Of a DNA stretch of 64,000 nt, positions 39,241 to 50,760 are shown one piece after another; position 1 is the first letter of the stretch, and every line of letters starts with the position of its first letter. The position numbers and the translations under genes were made by a program. This stretch comes from Prorocentrum cordatum (lineage: Eukaryota; Sar; Dinophyceae; Prorocentrales; Prorocentraceae). The notes beneath the pieces are model-generated. The model was not told the origin of the DNA. It was given only the letters and a program-made list of their open reading frames with translations, and did not search any database. The stretch spans positions 269,198 to 333,197 of the forward strand of contig CAUYUJ010014209.1 in assembly GCA_963575745.1 (NCBI GenBank), given 5' to 3'.

Positions 39241-40180
39241 CATCCCGGCGAAGGACCCAACGATATGCAGGTGCGAGTACCACAACGCAGGTGGGACGAA
39301 AGAGGAGCAGCTCCCCATAGGGGCCACGAGACGTGAGAGGGGTGTGACGTAATGTGTGCGGGGGCGCCACGCGGACCCTGCCATTGGGTCCTTCGGTGGA
39401 ACTCCCTATGGGGCCACGAAACCTGTACTGGGTGTCCCGAAATGTGTGCGGTGGCGCCATGCGCACCCTGCCACTGAGGCGTTCGGTGGAGCTCCCTGGG
39501 GGGCCACGAAACCTGTAATGGGTGCCCCGAAATGGGCGCGGTGGCTCCACGCGAACCCTGCCACTGGTGCATCCGGTGGGGTTTCCCATGGGGCCACGAA
39601 ACGTGCGAGGTGTGTCCCGACATGGGACATGGGTGCGATGGCGCAATGCGCACCCTGCCACTGGGGCCTTCAGTGCAGTTCCCTATGGGGCCACGGGGCG
39701 TGTGAGGGTTGGCGCGATGGCGCAATGCGAACCCTGCCACTGGGGCCTTTAGTGCAACTCCCTGTGGGCCACGAAACGTGTGAGGGGTGTCCCGACATGG
39801 GCACGGTGGCGCCATGCGAACCCTGCCTCCGGGGCTTTCGGTGCTGCTCCCTGCGGGGCCTCGAAGCGTGTGAGGGGTGTACCGAAATCGGAGCAGTGGC
39901 GCTGTGCGATCCCTGCCACTGGGGCCCTCCTCCCTTTGGGGCCACGAAGCGTGTGAGCGGTGTGCCAACATTGGAGCGATGGCGCAATGCGAACCCTGCC
40001 ACGGGGCCTTCGGTGCAGCTCGCTCTGAGGCCACGGGGTAGCACCACCACCAGGGCCTTCGGTGGGACACGAAACGTGTGTGCACGGGGTGTGCCGACAT
40101 GGGCGAGGAGGCGCTATGAGAACCCTACCACTGGGGCCCTCGGTGAAGTTCCCTTAAGGACCACGAGTCGTCTGAGGGAC
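39241..40180 (+). repeat. 88/89-bp minisatellite array, locus 2
   Basis: Starts with the same leader as locus 1 (GGACCCAAC, GATATGCAG, GCGAGTACC) 66-67 bases before the first GGGGCCACGA unit. About ten units follow, with GCGAACCCTGCCAC, GGGGCCTTCGGTG and GGGCCACGAAACGTGTGAGG. Some units are shortened near 39700 and 39920. Confidence 0.9.
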
Positions 40181-40273
40181 GACAACGCTGATGACGATGA
40201 CATTGAAAATGATGATGATAATGATGATGATGATGATGATGATGATGATGGTGATGATGATGGTGATGGTGAT

Positions 40274-40308
<35 letters not shown>

Positions 40309-40635
40309 TGATGATGATGATAATGATGATGATGATGATGATGATAATGATGATGATGACGATGTTAAAGATGCTGATGTTGCTGCTGCTGATGATGATG
40401 GTGGTGGTTATGGTGATGGTGATGCTGATGGTGATGATGATGCTGATGATACTGACGGTGGTGATGATGATGGTGGTGATGATGATGGTGATTGTGATGG
40501 TGATGGTGATGGTGATAGTGATGGTGATGGTGATGGCGACAGTGATGGTGATGGTGATGACGAGTCTGATGATGATGCTGATTATGATGCTGAGGCTGAT
40601 TATGATGCCGATGCTGACGCTGCTGATGATGATGG

Positions 40636-40703
<68 letters not shown>

Positions 40704-41028
40704 GCGGTGGTGGCGATGATGATAATTGTGATGGTGATAATGGTCATGATGCTGCTGATGCTGATGCTGCTGCTGATGATGACGATGGTGGTGATGATGA
40801 TGATGATGAGGAAGAAGAGGAGGGTAGTAGTAGTGGTGATGGTGATGATGGTGGTGATGATGGTGATGAGGATGAGGATGAGGATGAGGATGAGGATGAG
40901 GGTGCTGATGATGATAAGGATGATGATGATGGTGGCGCTTGTGGTGGTGATGATGATGGTGATACTGACGCTCCTGATGGTGATGGTGATGGTGATGGTG
41001 ATCATGGTGATGATGATGATGATGATGC

Positions 41029-41075
<47 letters not shown>

Positions 41076-41180
41076 GCAATGGTGATAACAATGATGATGA
41101 CGCTGGAGATGAAGAATATGATGATAATTGTACAACTGATTATACGATTACTACTGATAACAGTAATGATAATCCGCCAC
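40181..41180. repeat. GAT/GATGAT microsatellite, ~1 kb
   Basis: Starts directly after the last 88-bp unit. It is a GAT repeat with many GGT, GCT and GAC changes. It is open in all three plus frames (poly-Asp, poly-Met) and the His/Ile frames of the minus strand. Confidence 0.95.
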
Positions 41181-42050
41181 CGTGCCCCCTGGCACGTTCA
41201 GGCGTGCTAGAATGCCAAGTGCTGTCTTATAGGGTTTTTGTAAAATCTTTCAAGGGGCCCCCCCCTCCGGCTGGTCCTCGTTGCGCGCACCGGCCATGCT
41301 CCTGGGGGGGTCCCTGGGCGACCATGGCGCCTCCCTGGGGCTCTCCCGGGAGGCCCCCAAGAAGGTCCAAGAGGGCCCCGAGTCGCCGAACGATCGCTCG
41401 AAGACGCCCAAGATGGCCTCAAGATGGCGCAAGAAGCTTCCAAGGGGCCCCGAAAGGCCTCCGAGAGGCCTTCCACGACGCCGGGGCCTGGGTCGAAGGG
41501 GCGAGGAGGAAAAAACGGAGCACCGCCCAACGCTCGGGCGCGATTGCGACGGCAGCGGCTGGGGCTGAAGGAGGCTGCGCGGGGAACAAACTAAAAGAAC
41601 GAACGAAACCAGATCAACCAACTGACCCACCACGCAGCCAAACACCCAAACAACAAACCCAACCGAACAACCAAACGTCACCGCACTGCCGCTTGAAACT
41701 CCCTCTCATCGCGGGCGCCATGACAGAGGGAGGGCGCGCGCAATGGCGGGGCCGACGAAGCGGAAAGCGGAACGGGAAGAATCCGTAAAATGAGGAACAA
41801 CTGAAAATGCCCACCCCGCACGGCAGGGACGCCATTCGAGGCCATCCCGCCCCCTTCGGCCGCCGGGGCCTGGATCGAAGGGGCGAGGAAGGAAAAACGA
41901 AGCGCCGCCCGACGCCCGCGAGCAAACAGAAGGCGAAGCGGGGCGGGGGAGCGGGGCAAGAAAGAATGGCTCGCAGGAGGAGGGGGAAAGGAGAGGAACG
42001 GGACGCGCTGCAACGCACCACCGCGCGGCTGCACCGCATCGCAAGGTGGG
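41181..42050. repeat. Dispersed GC-rich repeats, no gene recognised
   Basis: Contains a CCAAGA array (41340-41470) and a direct repeat CCGGGGCCTGG(G/A)TCGAAGGGG at 41481 and 41861. A CCAACCAAAC segment ends TTGAAACTCCCTCTCATCGC, a diverged form of which recurs at 42709-42755. Confidence 0.6.
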
Positions 42051-42170
42051 GGAAGAAGAAGAAGAAGAAGAAGAAGAAAAATAAGAAGAAGAACAAGACG
42101 AAGAAGAAAAAGAAGAAGAAGAAGACGAAGACGAAGAATAATAAGAAGAAGCGAAAGAGAGACGGAAAAA
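42051..42170. repeat. GAAGAA microsatellite
   Basis: AAGAAGAAG repeats with AAT and ACG interruptions. Confidence 0.9.
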
Positions 42171-42919
42171 AGGGGACAGACTGCAGAAGTCAGATCCCAG
42201 CCCGCGCGCAGGTGACGCCCCTGTCGCAGGAGATCGGGGCACGGCGACGGGGGCGACGCCTGCGCGTGGACCGTGGCGCGCGCGGGGCGAGGGAGCTGCG
42301 CGCGCCGCATGGACCGCGGGAGCTGCGCGAAACGCAGGGGCCGTATAATCCACGATCCGCATGGGATGGGGGGGGGGCGCGTCGGACCAGCGAGGCCGCA
42401 TGGGCCGCGCGAGGCGCACGGGCGCGCCCTGCAAAAGGCTGGGGGAGACGCACGGGCGGCGCGAACAGAGCGGGCCGCGGGCGATATATGAACCGCACGG
42501 CCTCTCGCGCTGCCCAGGCCGCGAAAAGTGCACGACCCGCGCGGTGGTTGATCTTGCGCGCCGCTGGGCGGACCCTGCACGATCACCGCAGGACTGGTAA
42601 ACACTGCAGGCCCAATGAACACCACGTCGTGTGCCCACTTGGGGAACTGGCCCCCGCTGCCAAGCATTCGGGCGAGAGCCGCGCCGACCAAACCAACCAA
42701 TCACCCAACCATCTCAAACACAACAGCATCACTTGAAACGCCCTCACAATGCGGGCGCGAGGTTTGAAGGAGAAGGCGCGCACCTTGCGTTTCCATGTCG
42801 TTACTCGGCAACGGCGGGGGCAGAGACCAGGGCGACCAACCAATCCAACCGCGCAGCCACAAGTCTGCGGCAGTTCCTCGCGTCCGGGGCGCCAAAGCAG
42901 GGGCAACACGTGCATCCAG
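42171..42919. other. GC-rich sequence, no gene recognised
   Basis: CGCGGGAGCTGCGCG-type words recur (42290-42330), and other GCGCGC words are frequent. Open frames exist on both strands without motif support. Confidence 0.4.
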
Positions 42920-42921
42920 TA

Positions 42922-43099
42922 CTCCAGATTTCGTAATAAAAGGGAGGGGGTCTGGACCCTCCAAGACAAGCCATTTCAGACCCCCCCCCTGGGAGAACCC
43001 TCCAAAACATCGTCCCCAGACCCCCCCAGGCCCTCCAAGATAGCCTGGAAGAGACCCCCCCGAAATGAGACCCCCTCCCTTTTATTACCAAATCTGGAG
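42922..43099. mobile_element. Stowaway-like MITE (178 bp, TA duplication)
   Basis: Both ends carry a 32-bp inverted repeat beginning CTCCAGATTT and containing GTAATAAAAGGGAGGGGG, with one mismatch (TTTCG versus TTTGG). The dinucleotide TA flanks both ends (42920-42921 and 43100-43101). CTCC ends plus a TA duplication are hallmarks of Tc1/mariner-derived miniature elements. The interior is C-rich and non-coding. Confidence 0.85.
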
Positions 43100-43310
43100 T
43101 AATGTTGAATGGCCAGGGTTGGCGAGGAGGGGGGAAAGGGAACGGACGCATCACGAAAGGGAGGAGCCGCAACAAGACCGGACATGGGGCGCGCGGCGTC
43201 GGGCCCCCGGACCCCGTGGGCCGCCGAAGCCCGGCCCGGACACCCCCAAGCTGGGCTCGGAGCGCCGTGGGCGCCACCGCGGGGGAGGCGGGGGGAAGAG
43301 GAAGAGGAGG
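43100..43310. other. GC-rich unique sequence, no gene seen
   Basis: Short stretch between the MITE and the palindrome; no motif recognised. Confidence 0.4.
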
Positions 43311-43478
43311 TAGGAAGGCACCAACTATACACCAACACCGATCCTGGCCAGGATCACCCTGGGCCCAGGATCGGTGTATACGCCCTCCTGCCTTGCGCAA
43401 GAAGGCATATACACCGATCCTGGGCCCAGGGTGATCCTGGGCCAGGATCGGTGTTGGTGTATAGTTGGTGCCCTCCGA
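43311..43478. repeat. Nested long palindrome (foldback element)
   Basis: The outer arms of about 70 bp (43319-43390 and 43402-43470) are near-exact complements: they begin CACCAACTATACACC and end GGTGTATAGTTGGTG, with a loop near CTGCCTTGCGCAAG. Each arm is itself palindromic, ACACCGATCCTGG facing CCAGGATCGGTGT. The flanks GGCACC and GGTGCC extend the pairing. Confidence 0.9.
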
Positions 43479-44105
43479 AGAGGCGCCATCCCACGCCCAT
43501 CCGCCGACAGAAAGCGGGTGGGGGGCAGGGGGAGGCAGAAGGAGGGAAACGCGCTGCGGCGCACCACGGCGCGGCTGCAGCACACCGGGAACTGGAGCAG
43601 CGACAGAGGCGCGCGGAACGCAGCACAGATCAACCCGCCGCCAACGAGGCCAGACGGACGAAACGTTGCTAACTGCAGCGCGCCCCGAAGCCCAAGTAGC
43701 CAGCCAAATCCGCGCGGCATCATCAAGGCGGAGGAACCAAAGAAAACAAAGCTGGAAAAGAAGGACCCGAACAACGAGCGGGAAAGCGCCAGAGAGAGGG
43801 GGGGAGATACTCAGACGGGCATGGACTGCACAGGCCACATGCACGTGGAGGTAAAGCCTCTCAAGAACGAAATGCTGCACAAGCGACGGCAGGAAAAATG
43901 TTTCGTTGCGGGAGATCCCCATGTATGCATCGGTCAGCTCCTCCTCCTCCTTTTCCTCCTCCTCTTCCTTTTCCTCCTTTTCCTCCTCCTCCTCCTCCTC
44001 CTCCTCCTGATCCTCCTCACCCGCGCTATTTTGCATTGGCCAGGTAGCGCGCAAGTTTCCTTGCGATTCCAGTCTACGAACGTCGGAAAATGAGCGGTAT
44101 ATAAA
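43479..44105. other. No gene recognised; CCT tract at 43937-44010
   Basis: The segment 43545-43590 (AACGCGCTGCGGCGCACCAC) repeats a segment at 42005-42050. A CTCCTC tract covers 43937-44010. A TATAA-like GGTATATAAAG lies at 44096, of unknown relevance. Confidence 0.4.
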
Positions 44106-44830
44106 GAACTGGGTGAGCCGAGACATCCTCGAAATATGAACGCGACAGCGCCCGTGATATACCCCCTAGCGCCCTCCCGCCCTGCGGCCCCCACACACGC
44201 CGGGCCTGCTACATCACGACGACCACGCAACCCTGAACAATAATAAACACAGTCTAGTCATAAAAGCCAAAGTTCTGTTTGAGGCATCCCCACAAACTGG
44301 GCGCCAATGGGCAAGTGCCCCATCCGCTAATACATCGCAATGATCACGCAGCCCTCAAAAGAGACGTCTTCCTCTCAACAACCAGCGTCTCGCGTGAGAT
44401 ATCCCCACAATCTGGGCACTGACGCGCATGCGTCTTGCCCCCTGGCGGGTAACCGTTGCAGAGCCCAAGTCGCACGTCTACTGGGTCGTCGCGGCGCCTG
44501 CGCGGCCCTAAAAAGAAGACGCGCCGACTTTCCCAAAACAAACGGTTCGATTGACATCCCCACAATCTGGGCGCAAACGCACCCGTGATGCACCCCCTAG
44601 CGCCTCCCCCCTGCGGCGCCCAAAAGTGATGACTGCTACACCGCGATTACCACGGCCTGAAAACACATGTTCAACTTCCGAAAACCACCTGTTCGTAGGG
44701 GACGCCCCCGAAATCTGGGCGCCAACGGGCAAGTGTCCGACCCTCTGGCGCCCTCCCTCGGCGTGTAAACTACAAGAAGCCTCAGCAAGAACTTCAGCTC
44801 TGAGCCTAAGCAAGAGCTTCAGCACTGGTT
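44106..44830 (+). repeat. Degenerate tandem repeat, units of ~115-165 bp
   Basis: CATCCCCACAA(A/T)CTGGGCGC-type words recur at about 44285, 44399, 44555 and 44702, with a diverged one at 44121. Between them CCCCCTAGCGCC and GCGGC(G/C)CCC recur in the same order. Unit length varies through small indels. Confidence 0.7.
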
Positions 44831-45010
44831 GGGGGGGATCGCCATGGTGGCTCTGCCGGGGAAGGGGGGGAGGGGGGGGGGCGGTCCTTCATCTGGCGTT
44901 TTCTTCATGATTTGCGCATCCGGACCCCCCCCCCGCGGAGAAAGGGGGGGAGGGGAAAGGGGGGGGCGGTCCCCCATCTGGCGTTTTCTTAATGATTTGC
45001 GCGCATCCCC
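44831..45010 (+). repeat. G-run duplication
   Basis: Two units of about 110 bp, each with runs of seven to ten G followed by GCGGTCC and CATCTGGCGTTTTCTT. The G-runs could form quadruplexes on the plus strand. Confidence 0.8.
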
Positions 45011-46800
45011 AAGATGTTCTGGGGGGTCCCAGGGACCCCCTTCAGATCTAGCCGCTACCGCCCCCAGGACCCTCCCCGGACCCCCTTCGGGACCGCTCCA
45101 GGCAGACCCCCAGAGGAGAAGCAAGAGGACCGGAAGAATCGAGAATGGAGGAGGCCACAGAGCCAAGAAGATCACCGAATCTGGAGCTCCAGTGATCGGC
45201 GGCACTGGCCGGAGGCCATTACAATATCAATCTCGATGATTCTGGGGGGTCTTGGGAAAAGACCGACCTTTCTTTCACAACTGGTCTGAGGGAGCGAAAT
45301 AAACTCGTCTGGGACGGTTGTGACCCCCCCTTTCCTATGACTCCGGAGTATCCGTAACGAAAGGATTGGGAAAGAGAGGAGGAGGCGCGAGGAAGGGAGG
45401 AGAAAGAGACGAGGAGAGTGAGAGACCAATACAGGAGTGTTGGGAATTCAGTGAGGCTGCCCAGCGAGACTGCCGAACCACTCATTTGCCAGAAATCCCC
45501 TAATGTTTGCCGATTGTAGTGACAACCAGCATTCTATTTAGCAGGGTGCCAATATGGCATAGCCGAACGTGCGTTATTCCCGACGGCATTTACAACTAGC
45601 ACTCAGCTTGATGCAGCCTTCTATCCACTCGTCCGCACATACCAACTTGCGCGAGGGGATTCATCCATAACCATCGTCTGGGGTATCGATCTTCGGAGAA
45701 TCTTCAGGCAGTGGAGATAGAGAAGGATATGGATATGGATATGGGTATTGGCATCGACAAATGTAGATGCTTACTTGTACATATACCCGTAGGTTAGGGC
45801 CCTTAGGGTGCCAAATATATACGTAAATCCGCCGCCTGCCGAGATCAGCGATGATGAATCCTCACATCCGATGGTTAGTGATGCATCCCCGCCTCGGGAC
45901 CAAAACAGCGTCTGACTCAGAATGCAGGACCAAAAAATGGCGCAGACAGCAGCAAGATGGAGACAAATAGAGAGGTCCTCCTTCGCGGCAGCGATGAGCA
46001 CCTCGTCGAGGAGAGGAGCGAGAGAGCGGAAATGCAAGGTTTATAAAAGAGAGGGGCGCTGAAAGGTGGTGGCAAGAGCTCACCAATATCGGCGGCGAGC
46101 CCATGGATAGAGGAGGCGGGCCTTCTCAGACGGCTTAGAAGGCCTCGAGCCTTCTGAGAAGCTTCCTACGCCTTCTCCAAACACATACACGGTTGGCGCG
46201 AGGGCATCTCAAACGCCCCGCCACCTTCTGAGAAGGCCTGCGCCATTTCATGTCCCCCCTGGGCGCGCCGCCGACAGGAAGTACGGACCGAAGATGAGGA
46301 AAAGGTTTAGGCTACATTGGCAAATTGAAATCCACACATCAGGCGGATGTAGGAAGGTTGACAAGCAGGCTGGCCACGATGAAAACTGCGGCTGCTACGT
46401 TGCATCACACAGAAATGCGAAGCAGCGCGCGCAAACAACATGGCAGCGATGTGGAGACACTTCACAACATACCAGCCTTATGAGCGTCCCACTACTGAGT
46501 TGGCCCAGCGCGTTGCCAAGAGTTATCCACACCACACGGGAAGCTGGTGAAGGGTGACAAAGGGTGAATTAGGACTGCGAACAATCGGACAGGATGGTAA
46601 AGAAACGGATGGAAAAGGATGGGATGATGTGAATAATGGAATGGGATAGGATGGGTTGGGACAGGATGGAAGGGTAAGCGATGGAGGGAGGGGATGGGTG
46701 CAGGATGGGAGGCGAGAGGAAGCAAGGGGAAGGCAGGAGGTGACAGCAGGGAAGGTGAGCATGGAGGGCAGCATAATGTACATGTTTACATGTGTTTTTA
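45011..46800. other. Mostly unique sequence, no gene recognised
   Basis: One of the least repetitive stretches of the window. A small cluster of CCTTCTGAGAAG words lies at 46120-46230 and is related to the array at 55440-55975. GGATGGGA words recur at 46590-46720. Open frames are short. Confidence 0.4.
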
Positions 46801-46931
46801 GGGTGTACGTGCATATCATATACAAATAGATAAATATAGATATATATTTATATACACACATCTACATATACATAAATACCTATGTATACAAGAACCTACG
46901 CGCGCGCTTCGCGCACTCTCAGGTTCTAGCT
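46801..46931. repeat. TA repeat with mini-foldback, copy 2
   Basis: TATATACACA repeats lead into AGAACCT, a GCGCGCGCTTCGCGC core and AGGTTCT(AGC). The outer AGAACCT/AGGTTCT pair is exact; the inner right arm is partly changed. Confidence 0.75.
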
Positions 46932-47724
46932 GGTCGAGTGCTGACCGCATTGAGACAACGAAACTGTCATGAATAATGAGGTCAACAATATCTGATTCCT
47001 CCTGCCTCTTCCTCATTCCTCCTCCACTGCTGTCATCGACCGGTGATCTGTCGCCAAACTATGGGCCAGGACAAAAAGCAGCGCTACAGCGCCATGTTGC
47101 ACCATGTTATGGAATGCCATGATACACCATGCTACGCTATAAAGCGCAGTGTCACGATGCACCACTCAATGCAATAACATGATATACTCTAAAGTGCGCA
47201 TTGCATGCCATGCCATGCTGTGCTGTGAAGCGCTATGATAATATATGGGATGATACGCTGAATCCTATGTTTCCTATGAATAGCGATGTTGCCGCGCTAC
47301 ATGGTATGCAGACACGGCATGCCTGGCTACACAATGCAATGTCAAGCTATGCAATGTTATGAACTGCTAGGCTAAAATAAACAGGACGATAGTAATAACA
47401 ACAACGGGCGTGTGATATTTGCATGGTTGCTGTTTACTGTTGCGCAGAGCAGCGCGGTGCTGTCCGATTAATTGATGCGCATTGGAATGCCATAGTACGA
47501 GACGATGCGTCATGAGATGCAATGCCATGCTAGGCAATGTTACGTCATGACGTGCAGTGCTAGGCTCAGCTAGACACTGCTCTGTAATGCAATGCTATGG
47601 CATGCTGAACCATACTGTGATATGCACTGACACGGTTAGCTGTCCTGCTGTGCAGTGCCATGTCATGTCACGCAACGCTGCGATTCCACGGTAGGCTAAG
47701 CGGACGTTTGCTATGCACCGGTAT
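46932..47724. repeat. Degenerate ATGC-rich sequence
   Basis: Words such as CAATGCAATG, GCCATGCTA, GCTATGCAA and CCATGATAC are strongly over-represented from 47080 to 47680. This looks like an old (TATGC/CATGC)n tract. No gene. Confidence 0.6.
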
Positions 47725-48330
47725 GTTTTGGAGGCCTCTTGGGGGCCTTTGGGGTGCTCTTGGGGCCTCTTTTTGGGCCCCTTTGGGGCCTCGTGGGGCC
47801 TCTAGGGGGCCTCTAGGGGGCCTTTAGGTGGCCTCTCGGGGGCCTCTTGGGCCTCCTGGGGGCCTCTTGGGGTTGAAGGCTCGAATTGTCGGTTCGTTTT
47901 CCAATTCTTGGGGTCGTTTTGGGGCCCTCTTGGACGATCTTGGGCGCCTCTTGGGCCGTCTTTGGGCACTCTTGGACCGTTTTGGGACTCTCTTGCACCT
48001 TTGTGGCGCCCTCTTTGGGCCGTCTTGAGCTGATTTCTGGAGTCTCGTGGGCTGTCTTGAAACGTCGGAAGCACGAAACAGCGAGAACACGAAAAACCTT
48101 CAAAAGCCGTCGAACAAACCTACTTTTTCGCTCCCTGAGTGCCTCGTGGCAGTTCTTTTGAGGGCATCTCGGCCGTCTTGAAGCCCTCTTTGGGCTGTCT
48201 TCAAGCCAAGTTAGACCAATTCGGAAACGCTCCTGTGCGGTCTTGGGCTCTCTTGGAGCGCTCTTGGGCCATCTTGACGCCCTTTTGGACGTCTCTCGTG
48301 CCCTCTCGTCGCCCCCCCTTCCCCTCCTCT
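47725..48330 (+). repeat. CTTGGGGCC array with A-rich core
   Basis: GGGGCCTCTTGGGGGCC words. The A-rich island at 48066-48130 (GCACGAAACAGCGAGAACAC, ACCTTCAAAAGCC) matches those at 22963, 23307 and 58480. Confidence 0.8.
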
Positions 48331-48600
48331 GACGCGTTCTGGCACCCCCGCCGGGTCCAAAACGGCCGGAAGACGAATCAGTGCACTCCGGGGCCCCTGG
48401 GACCCCCTCCCCATCATTCTATTTATGTGATATATATACACACTAAAACCAGCGCGCACGCGCTTCGCGCGCGCTCAGGTTCTAGCAGGCCCCAGGCCTT
48501 GACGAGTTCACTGCCCCACTGAAGTAATGGACCACGGATGGTTTGAACTGGAAGTGAAGAAGCGCACATAACGCGGAACGCATTATGGGCAGTGAGAGAT
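48331..48600. repeat. Mini-foldback, copy 3, after TATATACACAC
   Basis: CTAAAACC at 48446 and GGTTCTAG near 48484 enclose AGCGCGC, ACGCGCTTCGCGCGCGC and CTCA. As in copies 1 and 2, a TA/CA-rich stretch lies just upstream (48422-48445). Confidence 0.75.
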
Positions 48601-49010
48601 CCATGCATGTCAATCCGCATTCCGGAAGGCTTGTGGGGAAGATGGCTGCGTAGGGGGGCGGAGGCCTGATGAATCGGGTTCCCAGAAGGCCTTCTGGGAA
48701 CATGGGTTTTGGGGGCGTCTTGGGGGGTCTGTTGAGGCGTGCCGTCGTCGTCGTCGTCGTAATGTCGTCGTCGCCTCTTGGGGCGTGCCGTCGTCGTCAT
48801 CGTCCTCGTCTTCGTCGTTTCGTCGTCGTCGTCTTCGGCTTCGTCGGTTCAAGAGGGCACTTGGGGCAACTTTGTGCAAAACGATCCGCCGAGGGCCACG
48901 AGAAGACGATCAGTCATGTTCCCAGACAACGTCCCAGACAGTACAGCGCGGAGCCTCCGGAGACTCTCGGGCCCATGACAAAGCATGTCCCCGGAAGGCT
49001 TTCTGGGGAC
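48601..49010. repeat. CCAGAAGGCCTTCTGG palindrome repeats and CGTCGT tract
   Basis: 48679-48700 is a perfect 22-bp palindrome (TTCCCAGAAGG and its complement). A related imperfect one lies at about 48988-49011, and a half-copy near 48619. Between them CGTCGTCGT repeats occur at 48741-48840. Confidence 0.8.
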
Positions 49011-49369
49011 ATGATTTGTTGGGGTGTGTTGGGGGGCCTCTTGGGCATTACCTGGAGGCCTCTTGGGGCTTCTTGGGGCTTCCTGGGGGCCTCCTCGGGC
49101 CTCACTGGGCATCGTGGGGGCCTCTTGGTGGCCCTCTTGGGGCCCACGTCGGCCATCTTCAAGCCACCTCGGGCCCTCTTGGGGCGCTCTTGGGCGTCTT
49201 CGGGGCCTGCTGAAGCTTTCTTGACCATCTGTGCGGCCCGCGTGGCCTGTCGTGGGCAACTTGGAAGCGGCCGGGGCAGTCCCGGGGGGCCTGCGACCCC
49301 CCAAAGACCCCGGGGGGCGCCCAGGGGGGAGGGTGGCAGCGGCCAGGTCCCCGTCCCCGGCCTACTCTG

Positions 49370-49370
<1 letters not shown>
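49011..49370 (+). repeat. CTTGGGGCC array
   Basis: CTTGGGGCTTCCTGGGGGCC-type words to about 49330. No A-rich core. Confidence 0.8.
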
Positions 49371-49406
<36 letters not shown>

Positions 49407-49434
49407 TGTACATATATATATATATATTATAAAA

Positions 49435-49467
<33 letters not shown>

Positions 49468-49495
49468 CATATCTATATATACACACACACTCATC
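49371..49495. repeat. TA and GA microsatellite
   Basis: TATATA, GAGAGA and again TATATA repeats. Confidence 0.95.
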
Positions 49496-50325
49496 CTCGA
49501 TGAGCCGTGACAGCGGTGCGATGGCAGTAAAAGACGGTCACGAGATGGCGGTGATGCCTCTTTTACGGGTGGCGGTACCGCGAGGCCCTGTGCGCAGGGC
49601 TCCTGCCACTCCCAGGAACTTGATGCCCCATTGTGGCGGGTAGATTGTTCAAGTCGGCCGCCCGTGTGCGTGCGTCAACCAGCCAGGCAAATCACAACAG
49701 CCTGACCAACCAGCCAGGCAAATCACAACGACCCAAGGTCCCTGGGCCTGCGCCGCCCTGTGCGCCCTCTCTCTGGCCCCCCGCTTTCCGTCGCCGCCCT
49801 GCGCCCCTAGGCCCTGCGGCCCCCCTGGCTGGGCTCCCCACTCCTCTCCGCCAGCCCTGCCTTTCTGGCCTGCCTCTCGGCCGCCGCCGTTTCCGGTACG
49901 CCGCCTGGTCCGCCGGCTGTCGCGGCCCTGCTGCCTGCGACCTTTGCGGCTGCTCGCCGGCTGCTGTCAGGCCGTCGCGGCCTCCTTGCCCCTCCGCTAC
50001 TTGTGCCCTTCTGCTGGCGTTGGCCAGCCTTGGTCCCCCCGCCCATCTGGGCCTCCAAGTCGGTCTTGGTCTCATTGTCGCTCCACGCTGCTTACTCGCT
50101 CCCCCCGCCGTTCAGTCCCAGATGGCTTATAACACTTTCCACCGCACCGTAGTCTCGTCCTTCCACCGCTCCCCCTCTCATCCACGCCCTTTTGGCTTAT
50201 GGCTGCTGGCCGCTGCGGGACCCCAAGCGGTCTCTGAGGGCTCGGGCGTGTCTAGTCGCGCACGCGCGTTCGCTGTGTTACGACCTTCTCCGCACTCTCG
50301 TCCCGCGCAGGGTTGCGACGCCAAA
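49496..50325. other. No gene recognised; one 33-bp direct repeat
   Basis: CCAACCAGCCAGGCAAATCA occurs twice (about 49677 and 49710). The rest is GC-rich sequence with open frames on both strands (plus 49633-50370) and no motif. Confidence 0.45.
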
Positions 50326-50550
50326 AGTGTGTCTTTGTGCGTGTGTGTCTGTGTGTCTGCGTGTGTCTGAGTGTCTATGTGTGTGTGTGTGTCTGGATGT
50401 GTCTGTATCTGTGTATGTCTCTGTGTCTGTGTCTGTGTCTGCGTATGGCTCTGTGTGCGTGCGTGCGTGCGTGCGTGCGTGTGTGTGTGTGTGTGTTGAG
50501 TGTTGTGTGAATGTGCGTGTGCGTGTGTGTGCGTGCGTCTGGGAGCCAAA
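50326..50550. repeat. GTGTCT / GCGTGT microsatellite
   Basis: GTGTGTCTGTGT and GTGCGTGC repeats with changes. Confidence 0.95.
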
Positions 50551-50760
50551 CACAACAAGAAAACCTTCCGTCCTGAGGCCTGGACGTGAATTATCGGGCT
50601 TCTACTGACCTGGGTCAATACAAATCCAGGTCCGTCGGGCTTTGCAGGATTCTGGAGGACCCTGCAGGATGCTGCAAGATACTGCGCACTAACTGGGTTA
50701 TTGCAGCGCTGGCTTTGCAGGATCCTGCAAGATCCATCGCTCTGGCTGACCCCCATTTAC
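50551..50760 (+). repeat. CTGCAGGAT minisatellite
   Basis: TGCAGGATNCTG and TGCAAGAT words repeat at 50640-50735. Confidence 0.7.

Noticed and set aside
40181-41180. Very long acidic (poly-Asp) and poly-Met/His frames
   Set aside because: They are translations of a GAT microsatellite open in all phases; no non-repeat protein sequence supports them.
44090-44110. GGTATATAAAG as a TATA-box promoter
   Set aside because: No gene follows at a suitable distance, and TATA boxes are not typical for dinoflagellate genes.
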